A stretch of 64,000 nucleotides of DNA from Lachnospiraceae bacterium (GTDB taxonomy: Bacteria > Bacillota > Clostridia > Lachnospirales > Lachnospiraceae), in NCBI GenBank assembly GCA_019423745.1, contig JAHZAV010000009.1:1-64000 (forward strand), in the 5' to 3' direction. Within the stretch, counting starts at the first letter, position 1, and every line of letters begins with the position of its first letter. The notes beneath the pieces were generated by a model that was given only the letters and a program-made list of their open reading frames with translations, had not been told where the DNA came from and ran no database searches. The position numbers and the translations under genes were made by a program. Positions 44,506 through 53,608 of this stretch are shown here, in pieces.

Positions 44506-45819
44506 CTACAAATATGTATTTTTGTATTCTTCCCTTTCTTCTTCTGGAACAAGGCGCCCGCCAGTGGCCCAGGCAATATGTACTGCATCTTCCAGTTTGT
44601 CTTCAAGATTATGTTTCTTTAGATATTTTTTCGTTTCTTCATATTTCAACAATTGGATCGGTCCTTCAAACGCTGCACATGCGCTGGGTTCCAAAAAGAT
44701 TCCTTCTGTATTCAAAAGTCCTCGCATATATTCATACAGCCATTTATCATCCAATGTAAATTCGCCACTAAGTAACGGTTCCATAACCTTTCCTACAAAT
44801 CCGGACGGACGCCCTACTGCCAGCCCATCTGCATGTGTCATACCCGTAAGTCCGATATCCTGAACGCTAATCTGATTATGAAGCCCTGTTGCCATTCCAA
44901 GAAGCATACAAGGTGCCTGAACAGGTTCCACAAAAAAGCAATGTACATTATCTTTCCATAACTGCTTCAATCCAAATGAAACACCGCCAGGCGCACCGCC
45001 GACACCGCATGGTATATAAACAAACAGCGGATGCTGGTCATCTACCACTACATTCAGCTTCTCCAACTGCCTTTTTAATCTTTCGGCCGCAACTGCATAT
45101 CCCATAAAGAGGTCCACGGAATTTTCATCATCTATAAAATAGCTCTGAGGATCCATATCAGACTGTCTCCTGCCATTTTTTACTGCTTGGCTGTAATCTG
45201 ATTCATATTCCATAACTGTCACGCCATGAGATCTTAACATATCCTTCTTCCATTGCTTTGCATCTGCAGACATATGAACTACCACCTGATACCCAATGGC
45301 AGCACTGGCGATACCAATACTAAGGCCCAGATTTCCAGTAGATCCTACTTGTATCTTATATTGGGAGAAAAATTTCCGGGCCGTTGGCTCTGCCAGCTTT
45401 GCATAATCATCTCCTGGTTTTAAAATTCCTGCCTGCATCGCCAGCTCTTCCGTATGTTTTAAAACTTCATATATCCCTCCCCTGGCTTTTACCGATCCAG
45501 CAATAGCCAAATGACTATCTTGCTTTAACAAAAGCCTTCCTGGAATGGATGTATGAAATGTGTGTTCCAAGTATTCCTGCATTTCCGGAATCGGCCTTAA
45601 AGCAGATTCAATGATTCCTCCTCTTTCTGAAGTCTCTGGAAAACATTTCCTGATAAAGGGAGCAAATCTATCCAACCTATCTTTTGCATCTTTAATTTCT
45701 GCCATCCCTATCTCCTGCTTAACTTCCGCAAAAGGACGCAGTTTAGGATTGATCCATGCTGTCTGTTTCGCCTCAGCCAATTCCTGTACAACCGGCAATT
45801 TCATATATTCATTTTCCAT
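44506..45819 (-). CDS. dsdA: D-serine ammonia-lyase
   Basis: 437 residues, PLP-dependent fold type II. Converts D-serine to pyruvate and ammonia. The PLP Lys is in GSVKARGGIYEVLKH (the DsdA form SxKARGG); SAGSTGNLGLSIG-like VGSTGNLGLS gives the phosphate-binding loop, and VYIPCGVGGAPGGVSFG the gly-rich motif, CHADGLAVGRPSGF is the family block. Length is that of DsdA. It stands alone with its own terminator; no dsdX or dsdC neighbour is visible. In a gut anaerobe this likely protects against D-serine or uses it as carbon source. Confidence 0.93.
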   Translation of the reverse strand: MENEYMKLPVVQELAEAKQTAWINPKLRPFAEVKQEIGMAEIKDAKDRLDRFAPFIRKCFPETSERGGIIESALRPIPEMQEYLEHTFHTSIPGRLLLKQDSHLAIAGSVKARGGIYEVLKHTEELAMQAGILKPGDDYAKLAEPTARKFFSQYKIQVGSTGNLGLSIGIASAAIGYQVVVHMSADAKQWKKDMLRSHGVTVMEYESDYSQAVKNGRRQSDMDPQSYFIDDENSVDLFMGYAVAAERLKRQLEKLNVVVDDQHPLFVYIPCGVGGAPGGVSFGLKQLWKDNVHCFFVEPVQAPCMLLGMATGLHNQISVQDIGLTGMTHADGLAVGRPSGFVGKVMEPLLSGEFTLDDKWLYEYMRGLLNTEGIFLEPSACAAFEGPIQLLKYEETKKYLKKHNLEDKLEDAVHIAWATGGRLVPEEEREEYKNTYL

Positions 45820-45904
45820 TCCAGTACCTCCTTTACTTTCCGTTTTTCCGACAACTCTATTCTATCATAATTCCAACGAAAAGAGAGCGATTTTTCCACA
45901 AAAT

Positions 45905-47026
45905 CTATGGATGCGAAATTTCCCAGAACCAATCTTCCAATGCATTTAAATTTTGATCGGAATGCTCAATTTCCCTGGCATACCGATAGGCCATACTAAT
46001 CATATCCTCTTCTTCAGGCACCTCACCTTTTTCCTGGTACTCTGCCAACATAAACTCTTCAATCCAGGATGTAGAAAAAGCAGTAAGAAGGACTTTGGAA
46101 TACACTGCATCATCATAGACTGCTCCACAGAAATAGGTATAAATAAAAAATACCGCAATCTTTTCCATCATCCTGTCCCATTTTACGCTGCTGACATCTT
46201 TTTTCTCTCTTGCCTGTAAAAATTCTTCATAACATGCATCATAATTCTCTTTGCCTGCTAGATATAGACTTTTGTTCACATGTTTCAGCCTTTCCTCCCA
46301 GGATTTTTCCAGATGTTCCAACTCGATAAAAATGTTCCAGCTTTTTTGCATATTCTCAAAACGTCTGGCCTTTGCTTTCTGTACTTGATTCTTTCCTCTT
46401 CCTATGTCACATACAAATCCTTCCGTCCATTCTTCCAATGCTGCAAAATCACCTTCCTCCAGCAGCCTTTGCAGCCTTTCAGCAAAAAACAAACACTCCT
46501 CCATGCGTACAGAAAAAGGAAGTTCTCGTGTTTCCAGAATAGAAAAAAGAACCTCTCGTGCTTCTAACAGCCTTGTATAAAGAAGAAAGTCAAATTCTTC
46601 CTCAAATGCCTCTTCCTTTAAATCTTCCCACTGAATAAAAGAACTTTTCTCCTTTTCAGTCAGCATGATTCTAGCCGCCTCCGGACAAGACAAAGAGAGG
46701 GAGTATTCCCTTACTCCCTCAAATTCCTCTATATGTCTTGGATACTCTCTACATGTGCGGCATAATGCCTGTTCCCCAGCTTCCGCCTGGAGATCGCACA
46801 GCGATTTCTCATTTAAAAAGGCACACTTCCTATCATACTGAAGAAAAGTTCCTTCCTCCCAATCAATCGAATTAAGGAGTCTGCCCCTAAGCTTTCCTTC
46901 CCAATTCAAATACTGTACAAGCGATTTTTCATCAATCGCTATCTGCCAGCCTTCACAGCAGGAAGAAGGACATTTATCTGCCAGACAGCGGAACCTGTCA
47001 TAGTAAGATGGTTTCATATACCTCAT
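45905..47026 (-). CDS. FliB-like flagellin lysine-N-methylase family protein
   Basis: 373 residues. The N-terminal region has the CXXXC-rich signature of FliB/YkgJ-related proteins: CLADKCPSSCCEGWQIAID (Cys at ~12-22), then CAFLNEKSLCDLQAEAGEQALCRTCREYPRH, which together could bind an Fe-S cluster or zinc. The remainder is helical. FliB proteins methylate lysines in flagellin in Salmonella, but relatives are widespread in non-flagellated Clostridia and no flagellar genes are in this window, so the substrate is open. The gene is single and converges on nothing with a clear terminator; DsdA is just downstream on the same strand. Confidence 0.8.
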   Translation of the reverse strand: MRYMKPSYYDRFRCLADKCPSSCCEGWQIAIDEKSLVQYLNWEGKLRGRLLNSIDWEEGTFLQYDRKCAFLNEKSLCDLQAEAGEQALCRTCREYPRHIEEFEGVREYSLSLSCPEAARIMLTEKEKSSFIQWEDLKEEAFEEEFDFLLYTRLLEAREVLFSILETRELPFSVRMEECLFFAERLQRLLEEGDFAALEEWTEGFVCDIGRGKNQVQKAKARRFENMQKSWNIFIELEHLEKSWEERLKHVNKSLYLAGKENYDACYEEFLQAREKKDVSSVKWDRMMEKIAVFFIYTYFCGAVYDDAVYSKVLLTAFSTSWIEEFMLAEYQEKGEVPEEEDMISMAYRYAREIEHSDQNLNALEDWFWEISHP

Positions 47027-47041
47027 AATAAAACTATACTC

Positions 47042-48424
47042 CTACAGGAAAATATATTTCAAAATAAATAGTACCGCAAGAACATACATCAATACACTAA
47101 GTTTCTTCTCTTTAATCTTTCCGGAAAAAATATTCAGTGCCACATAAGAAATGACTCCCATAGAGATTCCTTCCGATATACTGTAGAAAAATGGCATTGC
47201 GCCAATACAGATATAGCACGGAATTGCCTCGCTCAAATCATTGAAATCAATATTAACCACATTTGTAAGCATATAAAATCCTACCACTACAAGCGCCGGA
47301 GCAGTTGCAAAGGATGGGATAGCCAGAAAGATCGGAGAAAGGAGCAAGGAAAGACCAAATAAAACAGCGGTAGTAAAAGCTGTAAGTCCTGTTCTTCCTC
47401 CTTCGGTTACACCGGAAGCACTTTCCACAAATGTTGTAGTAGTTGAAGTTCCAAGAACCGCTCCTGCTGTTGTTGCAACTGCATCTGCCAGAAGCGCTCC
47501 TTTAATGCGGGGCAGTCTTCCATTTTCATCCAGCATATCTGCTTTGGAAGATACACCAATTAAAGTTCCGATTGTATCAAACATATCTACAAACAGGAAA
47601 GCAAATATTACAACAAGGAAATTTAAGGAAAAAATACCTTCAAATTCCATCTTACCAAAAATCGGAGACAGGCTTGGTACGGAAAGTCCGTTGCTGAAAT
47701 CTGGAAGTAGTCCGTAAAATCCTGCTTCTGGATTTGGCACATATAGTCCTGTCATCTGGCAGATAATACCCAGAATCCATGTAATCAATATTCCCCACAA
47801 AATATTTCCTTTTACATTTTTAATAACAAGTACTGCTGTAATAATAATACCTACAATTGCAAGAATTACTGTAATTCCTACATCATGAAAGGTTGCTTCA
47901 ACACCATTTGCCGCATTGTATCCGTCCAAAGAATAGAGTTCCAGCAGCGTAGAACCTCCTACTACAATATTGGCATTTTGCAGTCCGATAAACGCAATAA
48001 AAAGACCAATTCCTACACTGACAGCTGCTTTTAAATTCTTAGGAATTGCATTAAAAATCGCTTCCCGTACATTAGTCAGGGAAAGTACAATGAAAATAAT
48101 TCCTTCAACAAAAACTGCGGTCAGAGCAAGCTGCCAGGAATATCCCATTCCCAAAACAACTGTATAAGCAAAATAAGCATTTAACCCCATGCCTGGTGCA
48201 AGCGCAAAGGGATAATTCGCAATAAATGCCATCAATAGCGTTCCGATTAATGATGCCAGGGCTGTAGCTGTAAACACTGCACCCTGATCCATTCCAGTCT
48301 CTGCCAGAATGCTGGGATTTACGGCAAGAATATATGCCATTGTCATAAAAGTCGTGATACCAGCAAGAATTTCTGTTTTTGCATCTGTTCCATTTTCCTG
48401 AAGCTTGAATAACTTCTCTAACAT
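47042..48424 (-). CDS. NCS2-family nucleobase permease (AzgA-like)
   Basis: 460 residues, about 12-14 hydrophobic spans. The motifs of the AzgA/PbuG purine permeases are visible: LAGITTFMTMAYILAVNPSIL at the N-terminus, FALAPGMGLNAYFAYTVV, FLFVDMFDTIGTLIGVSSKAD and GTSTTTTFVESASGVTEGGRTGLTA in the middle. Substrate is probably adenine, guanine or hypoxanthine by proton symport. The short 141-bp upstream region shows no purine-riboswitch fold by eye. Confidence 0.94.
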   Translation of the reverse strand: MLEKLFKLQENGTDAKTEILAGITTFMTMAYILAVNPSILAETGMDQGAVFTATALASLIGTLLMAFIANYPFALAPGMGLNAYFAYTVVLGMGYSWQLALTAVFVEGIIFIVLSLTNVREAIFNAIPKNLKAAVSVGIGLFIAFIGLQNANIVVGGSTLLELYSLDGYNAANGVEATFHDVGITVILAIVGIIITAVLVIKNVKGNILWGILITWILGIICQMTGLYVPNPEAGFYGLLPDFSNGLSVPSLSPIFGKMEFEGIFSLNFLVVIFAFLFVDMFDTIGTLIGVSSKADMLDENGRLPRIKGALLADAVATTAGAVLGTSTTTTFVESASGVTEGGRTGLTAFTTAVLFGLSLLLSPIFLAIPSFATAPALVVVGFYMLTNVVNIDFNDLSEAIPCYICIGAMPFFYSISEGISMGVISYVALNIFSGKIKEKKLSVLMYVLAVLFILKYIFL

Positions 48425-48504
48425 GTTTTTCCTCCTCTTTTTTCCTTTTTTGTTATGACATTAGTAAAACTACCTTCTGTCGAAATAGATCCCCCTTAGT
48501 GTAA

Positions 48505-48533
48505 CAAAAAGAGGCCGCAAAGTAAACGACCTC
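48505..48533 (-). terminator. Intrinsic terminator after the enzyme I-like gene
   Basis: GAGGCCG and CGACCTC arms (one G-T pair) with T-run on the minus strand (TTTTTG). Confidence 0.7.
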
Positions 48534-48565
48534 ATCTGTTAAAAATAATTATCAATATTTATTAC

Positions 48566-50191
48566 TTACCGTATCTCACGGATTTTTTTTCTAAGCGGAA
48601 GCACTTTACCAGGCGCCACAGAAAGTTCATCCACTCCCATCTGAATAAACATCTCTGTCATAGATGTATCCGCCGCAAGATCCCCACATATACTGATGTG
48701 CTTTCCTTCAAGATGTACATTATTTGTAACAATACGTATCATCTTAATAAGCGCCGGATGATAAGGATTATAATAACCGCTTAAACGTCTGTTTGTCCGG
48801 TCCATTGCCAAAGTATGCTGTGTCAGATCATTGGTACCTATGCTAAAGAAATCTACTTCTCTTGCAAGTTCCCCACTGATCATAACAGCCGCCGGTGTTT
48901 CAATCATAACTCCTACTTTGATATTATCATCATAAGATATTTTCTCTTCTTTTAGTTCGTTTTTCACCTTTTGAAGTACCTTCTTAGCGGCTACTACTTC
49001 TTCCAGAGACGTGATCATCGGAAACATAACACCAAGATTTCCAAAAGCTGATGCTCGCAGAATCGCTCGCAGCTGTGTCTTAAACATCTCTTCCTTATCA
49101 AGAGAAATTCTTATGCCCCTGTATCCCATCATTGGATTTGCCTCTCCGGATAAATCCAGGCTTTCTGCCTGTTTATCTCCTCCCAGATCCGCTGTCCGTA
49201 TGACTACTTTTTTCATTCCCATAGCTTCCGCTGCCAGTTTGTAGGCCTGGAACTGCTGTTCCTCCGTAGGCATACGCCCTCCAGCCTCCATATAGAGAAA
49301 TTCGCTTCGGAAAAGACCAATTCCATTGGCATCGTTTCTCAATACTTTCTCTATATCTTCTCGGTTTCCGATATTGGCGCATACATCTATTTTTTGACCG
49401 CTTTGAGTAATATTTTCCTTCCCTTTTAACCGTTCCAGCGTTTCCACCTTCTGAAGATTCTGCTTTTTCTTTTCCTTCATCTTCTCCATGGTTGTCTGAT
49501 CCGGTTCAATATACAGTTTCCCGTCAAAACCGTCAATAATAACCATCTTGCCTTCGTAGTCTTTTTTCAGGGCTTCACCAATTCCGATTACAGACGGGAT
49601 CCCTTTTGTTCTGGCAAGTACCGCTGTATGGGAATTAATGGACCCATACATAGTAACAAATCCCAGCACTTTAGATTTATCCAGTCTTACTGCTTCACTT
49701 GGATAGAGATCCCTGGCAGCCATAATAAACGGCTCATCCATAATCATTCTGTCCTTGCGGCTTCTTGACAAAATTCTTAATACTCTGGCCCCAACGTCAT
49801 GAATATCCGCTTCATGTCCACGAACATAACTCTCTGCCCTGGAAGAAAAAACTTTAAGAAAATTTTCTATAGAAACTTTAACCGCATATTCTGCATTCAG
49901 TTTCTGCTCCGTAATGGTATGCAGTACCGGATTAATAAACTCCTCATCCTCTAAAACCATCTGCTGCATCTCAAAAATCATGGCATTTGCTTCGCCTAAC
50001 TCACCAGCTGATTCATCATAAAGCTCCTGAAGCTCTAATGCGGCTCTTTTTCTGGCTTTCTGAAAGCGCACCAATTCTTTTTCCGCATCCTCCACATAAA
50101 TTTTGCGGATCTCTCTTTCCCCCCGGTTAAAAAATACAAGGCGCCCTATGACAATTCCTTCAGACACTCTTTTTCCTGTTAAAGTAATCAT
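48566..50191 (-). CDS. ptsI: PTS enzyme I (phosphoenolpyruvate-protein phosphotransferase)
   Basis: 541 residues. Starts the PTS phosphorelay by taking phosphate from PEP. Active-site His in GSINSHTAVLARTKGIPSVIG (about 188); PEP-binding barrel with RTADLGGDKQ, GYRGIRISL, MVMIETPAAVM-like VGVMIETPAAVM and FFSIGTNDLTQHTLAMDR; C-terminal ICGDLAADTSM corresponds to the CGE/CGD loop with the catalytic Cys. It is somewhat shorter than Bacillus EI (about 570) but complete. It is not adjacent to ptsH. Downstream of cysK on the same strand with a ~110-bp gap. Confidence 0.92.
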   Translation of the reverse strand: MITLTGKRVSEGIVIGRLVFFNRGEREIRKIYVEDAEKELVRFQKARKRAALELQELYDESAGELGEANAMIFEMQQMVLEDEEFINPVLHTITEQKLNAEYAVKVSIENFLKVFSSRAESYVRGHEADIHDVGARVLRILSRSRKDRMIMDEPFIMAARDLYPSEAVRLDKSKVLGFVTMYGSINSHTAVLARTKGIPSVIGIGEALKKDYEGKMVIIDGFDGKLYIEPDQTTMEKMKEKKKQNLQKVETLERLKGKENITQSGQKIDVCANIGNREDIEKVLRNDANGIGLFRSEFLYMEAGGRMPTEEQQFQAYKLAAEAMGMKKVVIRTADLGGDKQAESLDLSGEANPMMGYRGIRISLDKEEMFKTQLRAILRASAFGNLGVMFPMITSLEEVVAAKKVLQKVKNELKEEKISYDDNIKVGVMIETPAAVMISGELAREVDFFSIGTNDLTQHTLAMDRTNRRLSGYYNPYHPALIKMIRIVTNNVHLEGKHISICGDLAADTSMTEMFIQMGVDELSVAPGKVLPLRKKIREIR

Positions 50192-50300
50192 TCCGTTCTC
50201 CCGCTTTTCTAAAGTTGTTTATTACATTACTTTTACTTTACACGCTGGTGCTCTTCCAGTCAAGCCCTCAAACAGCTCGTCTTAAATCTTGCAAAAGAAC

Positions 50301-51245
50301 TTATATCCCAAAGTTTTCTTCAAAAAGAGGCGTGGACAGATATCTCTCTCCTGTGTCGGGAAGTATTGCAACAATAGTCTTTCCTTCATTCTCTTTTCGT
50401 CTTGCCAGAACCATAGCTCCATGAAGCGCTGCTCCAGATGTTATTCCCGTTAAAATCCCCTGCGAAAACGCCAGTTTTCTGGAAGCCTTATAGGCATCTG
50501 CAGTCTCTACTTTCAATACTTCATCATAGACTTCTGTATCTAATATTTCTGGTACAAAACCAGCTCCAATTCCCTGAAGACCATGGGGACCTGGTGCTCC
50601 GCCTGAAAGTACCGGTGAATCTGCCGGCTCTATTGCTACTACGCTTATGTCAGGATTCTTTTCCTTTAAGTAAGTTCCTGTTCCTGTAATGGTACCTCCG
50701 GTCCCAACACCAGCCACTAGAATGTCCACTTTTCCATCTGTATCTTCCCAGATTTCCGGTCCTGTTGTTTCCATATGTGCCTTAGGATTAGCCATATTTA
50801 CAAACTGTCCCAGCACAATAGCCCCTTCCATCGTACGGGCAAGTTCATCTGCTTTTTCGATGGCTCCTTTCATTCCCTTTGCTCCTTCTGTCAATACAAT
50901 CTTTGCACCATATCCTGTAAGAAGTTTGCGTCTTTCTATACTCATGGTCTCAGGCATAGTAAATATTGCTTTATACCCCCTGGAAGCCGCTGCTGCTGCC
51001 AGCCCAATTCCTGTATTCCCACTAGTAGGCTCAATAATCGTGTCACCCGGCTTTATCAGTCCCCGCTTTTCTGCGTCCAGAAGCATATATAGAGCTGCTC
51101 TGTCTTTGATACTTCCTGCCGGATTAAACAATTCCAGTTTTACCAAAATTCTGGCTTTTAAATTTTCTTCTTTTTCTATCTTCTGTACCTCCAATAAAGG
51201 GGTTCTTCCAATCAGTTCTTCCATGCTTGTATATACTTTTCCCAT
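50301..51245 (-). CDS. cysK: Cysteine synthase A (O-acetylserine sulfhydrylase)
   Basis: 314 residues, fold type II PLP enzyme. Forms cysteine from O-acetylserine and sulfide. PLP Lys in NPAGSIKDRAALYML (about 44), substrate loop TSGNTGIGLAAAAASRG, phosphate loop GVGTGGTITGTG, and IGAGFVP near residue 230. Normal length. It follows the O-acetylhomoserine sulfhydrylase gene by 41 bp, and the Rrf2 pair just upstream is a likely sulfur/Fe-S regulator of both (see the shared operator-like site). Confidence 0.96.
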   Translation of the reverse strand: MGKVYTSMEELIGRTPLLEVQKIEKEENLKARILVKLELFNPAGSIKDRAALYMLLDAEKRGLIKPGDTIIEPTSGNTGIGLAAAAASRGYKAIFTMPETMSIERRKLLTGYGAKIVLTEGAKGMKGAIEKADELARTMEGAIVLGQFVNMANPKAHMETTGPEIWEDTDGKVDILVAGVGTGGTITGTGTYLKEKNPDISVVAIEPADSPVLSGGAPGPHGLQGIGAGFVPEILDTEVYDEVLKVETADAYKASRKLAFSQGILTGITSGAALHGAMVLARRKENEGKTIVAILPDTGERYLSTPLFEENFGI

Positions 51246-51286
51246 ATTTTCACCTGCGCTATAAAAAACAGCGCTCTCCTTTCCAT

Positions 51287-52567
51287 TTATTCTCTTAATG
51301 CCTGTTCCAAATCTTCCAAAATATCATCTATATGTTCCGTTCCAATAGAAACACGGACTGTATTTCTCTTTATGCCTGAATTTTTCAACTCTTCTTCTGT
51401 CATCTGTGAATGAGTAGTACTGGCCGGATGAATCACCAACGATTTTACATCTGCCACATTCGCAAGAAGAGAAAAAATTTGCAGCTTGTCTATAAACTGA
51501 CATGTCTCCTCTTCGGTTCCTTTCACTTCAAAAGTAAAAATAGAAACACCCCCTTTAGGAAAATCCCTTTTATAAATCTCATGATACGGATTTTCTGAAA
51601 GGGATGGATGATTCACCTTTTCAATCTTTGGATGATTCTTCAGATATTCTACCACTTTCAATGTATTTTCTACATGTCTTTCTACTCTAAGTGACAGGGT
51701 TTCCAGCCCCTGTAAAAATAAAAAGGCATGAAGGGGCGCGACTGTTGCTCCAGTATCTCTTAAAAGTACTGCCCGAATTCTGGTGACAAAAGCTGCCTTG
51801 CCTGCAGCATCTGCAAATACAACTCCATGATAACTTGGATCTGGCTGCGTCAGACACGGATACTTTCCAGATGCTTTCCAGTCAAAGTTTCCCCCTTCAA
51901 TAATTACACCGCCAATCGCAGTTCCATGACCTCCGATAAACTTAGTTGCAGAATGTACAACTATATCTGCTCCATGCTCAAAGGGACGATAAAGATACGG
52001 TGTGGCAAACGTACTGTCCACTATAAGAATGATACCATAACGATGTGCAATTTCTGCCACCTTGTCCATATCCACCAGATTCGTATTTGGATTTCCTATC
52101 GTCTCCACAAAAAGTGCCTTTGTATTCTCCTGTATAGCTGTTTCCCATGCTCCCTCTTCATCAGGATCAACAAAAGTTGCCGTCACTCCCTGCGCTGGAA
52201 GTGTATGCTGCAGAAGATTATAGGTCCCTCCGTAGATATACTTGCTTGCTACAATGTGATCGCCTGCTCTGGTAATGTTCTGAAATGTGTAGGTAATTGC
52301 TGCAGCACCGGAAGCTGTTGCCAGCGCCGCCGTTCCTCCTTCCAGAGCTGCCATTCTCTGTTCAAACACATCCTGTGTGGAGTTCGTCAGCCGTCCGTAA
52401 ATATTGCCAGGCTCCTTCAATGCAAATCGATCCGCCGCATGCTGACAGTTCTGAAATACATAGGAAGTTGTCTGATAAATAGGTACTGCTCTTGCGTCAC
52501 TGGCCGGATCAGGCTGTTCCTGTCCTGCATGAAGCTGTAATGTTTCAAATCGATAGTCTTTTCTCAT
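51287..52567 (-). CDS. metY: O-acetylhomoserine sulfhydrylase (aminocarboxypropyltransferase)
   Basis: 426 residues from ATG 52567 (MRKDYRFETLQLHAGQ), which has AGGAGAGG upstream; an extra 11 upstream codons are not needed. Makes homocysteine (or cysteine) from O-acetylhomoserine and sulfide. Cys/Met-metabolism PLP family: GRLTNSTQDVFEQRMAALEGG, YGGTYNLLQHTLP, FVETIGNPNTNLVD, the PLP Lys in VVHSATKFIGGHG (about 207), and LVIHPASTTHSQ. The long insertion between SATKFIGGHG and RIRAVLLRDTGAT is typical of MetY rather than MetB/MetC. Operon with cysK. Confidence 0.94.
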   Translation of the reverse strand: MRKDYRFETLQLHAGQEQPDPASDARAVPIYQTTSYVFQNCQHAADRFALKEPGNIYGRLTNSTQDVFEQRMAALEGGTAALATASGAAAITYTFQNITRAGDHIVASKYIYGGTYNLLQHTLPAQGVTATFVDPDEEGAWETAIQENTKALFVETIGNPNTNLVDMDKVAEIAHRYGIILIVDSTFATPYLYRPFEHGADIVVHSATKFIGGHGTAIGGVIIEGGNFDWKASGKYPCLTQPDPSYHGVVFADAAGKAAFVTRIRAVLLRDTGATVAPLHAFLFLQGLETLSLRVERHVENTLKVVEYLKNHPKIEKVNHPSLSENPYHEIYKRDFPKGGVSIFTFEVKGTEEETCQFIDKLQIFSLLANVADVKSLVIHPASTTHSQMTEEELKNSGIKRNTVRVSIGTEHIDDILEDLEQALRE

Positions 52568-52629
52568 GTTGTCCTCTCCTTTTGTCTGTGTCTGATACAA
52601 AATTTTCTTCGGGTTTATATATAATTTAA

Positions 52630-52650
52630 CATATCGATTTGGTAGGATTT
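52630..52650 (-). promoter_or_regulatory. Rrf2 operator-like site upstream of metY
   Basis: On the plus strand CATATCGATTTGGTAGGATT begins at 52630. The same pattern, CATATCAAGATGGTAGGA, occurs on the minus strand in front of the second Rrf2 gene. The site lies about 65-85 nt before ATG 52567 among A+T-rich promoter-like DNA. Two Rrf2 proteins next to it are the obvious binders. Confidence 0.55.
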
Positions 52651-52671
52651 ATATGTAAATAAAAAAACCGG

Positions 52672-53106
52672 TTAGATAAAATACATGATTTCTTTCTGCC
52701 GGGACTTCTCATACTCCATTGCCAGATCACACAGTGAGGTGGCTTCTAAAAAACGGTTAACCTGCCGGTCAATCTCATCCCACACAAGATTTCTTATCGC
52801 TCTTTGCAGAGGATCTTCGGAAATCTCCGATGACTCCACAATAGAAAAAGGCCCTTCCAGCACTTCCAAAATCTCTTTAACTGTAATCTGTTCTGCGCTT
52901 TTTGCCAAGCGGTATCCGCCGCCTGCCCCTTTTATACTTCGAACAATTCCAGATTTTCTCAACTGCCCAAATACCTGTTCCAGATAATTCAGAGAAATCT
53001 TCTGTCTCCCGGCGATATCCGCCAGGGGGACAGGAGCATCAACGGTATTGACAGCCAAATCTACTAAGGCCCGGAGTCCATATCTTCCCCTTGTTGAAAC
53101 CTTCAT
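52672..53106 (-). CDS. Rrf2-family transcriptional regulator (CymR-like)
   Basis: 144 residues. Winged helix ~1-60: MKVSTRGRYGLRALVDLAV, PLADIAGRQKISLNYLEQVFGQLRKSGIVRSIKGAGGGYRLAKS. C-terminal long dimerisation helix. No Cys cluster is present in the loop where IscR and NsrR bind Fe-S, so it is of the CymR type, which controls cysteine metabolism through partner CysK in Bacillus. It lies just upstream of metY and cysK, consistent with that role. The upstream DNA has a candidate autoregulatory site. Confidence 0.9.
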   Translation of the reverse strand: MKVSTRGRYGLRALVDLAVNTVDAPVPLADIAGRQKISLNYLEQVFGQLRKSGIVRSIKGAGGGYRLAKSAEQITVKEILEVLEGPFSIVESSEISEDPLQRAIRNLVWDEIDRQVNRFLEATSLCDLAMEYEKSRQKEIMYFI

Positions 53107-53123
53107 ATGTCTTGTGCTCCTTT

Positions 53124-53143
53124 ATTCCTACCATCTTGATATG
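53124..53143 (-). promoter_or_regulatory. Rrf2 operator-like site upstream of the CymR-like gene
   Basis: Minus strand CATATCAAGATGGTAGGA, matching the metY site at 14 of 18 positions or more. It lies just after a TATAAT (minus strand, about 53151-53146), so a bound repressor would block initiation. Confidence 0.55.
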
Positions 53144-53164
53144 AATTATATGTTTTAAGTTATA

Positions 53165-53605
53165 CTATGACCTGACCTGTCTGTCAATATCTTTTTTCAG
53201 TTCATCTACAATATCTGAAATGCGCACACTCTCAGTTACGCTCAGAATACAGTTCCATATTTGCTGCCATGTGTCCCGCGTAGGACAGACATCACAGTCT
53301 ATTTTACAGTCTGCTGTTTGAGTCAGGCACTCAACCGGTGCCAATGACCCTTCTACAGCATTCAGTACATCTTTCACATAGATTTTCTCTGGAGAGTATT
53401 TCAGACCATATCCTCCATAGGCCCCTCTTGTACTTTCCACAATATCTGCTTCTTTGAGTGCCTTCACAATCCGTTCCAGATATTTTTCCGACAGATTTCT
53501 CCTCTTGGCAATATTTCCCAGACTTTCCCGCTTTCCGTCACCGGTATACAATGCCAGATCTGTTACAATCTCCAGAGCATAAATCCCCTTTGTGGATATT
53601 TTCAT
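53165..53605 (-). CDS. Rrf2-family transcriptional regulator with a Cys cluster (IscR-like)
   Basis: 146 residues. Same N-terminal winged helix as its neighbour (MKISTKGIYALEIVTDLAL, GNIAKRRNLSEKYLERIVKALKEADIVESTRGAYGGYGL). Unlike the downstream paralogue it carries C-(6)-C-(3)-C-(2)-C in ECLTQTADCKIDCDVCPTRD, a set that could hold an Fe-S cluster as in IscR-type proteins. Starts 3 nt after the PurF-like stop, so it is co-transcribed with it. Targets are probably iron-sulfur or sulfur genes nearby (inference). Confidence 0.9.
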   Translation of the reverse strand: MKISTKGIYALEIVTDLALYTGDGKRESLGNIAKRRNLSEKYLERIVKALKEADIVESTRGAYGGYGLKYSPEKIYVKDVLNAVEGSLAPVECLTQTADCKIDCDVCPTRDTWQQIWNCILSVTESVRISDIVDELKKDIDRQVRS

Positions 53606-53608
53606 AAT

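Noticed and set aside
51827..52540. A 237-residue plus-strand open frame
   Set aside because: Antisense to metY with random composition.
52568..52671. Possible S-box or T-box riboswitch before metY
   Set aside because: Only about 100 bp, with no conserved kink-turn or T-box sequence; the operator-like site explains it better.
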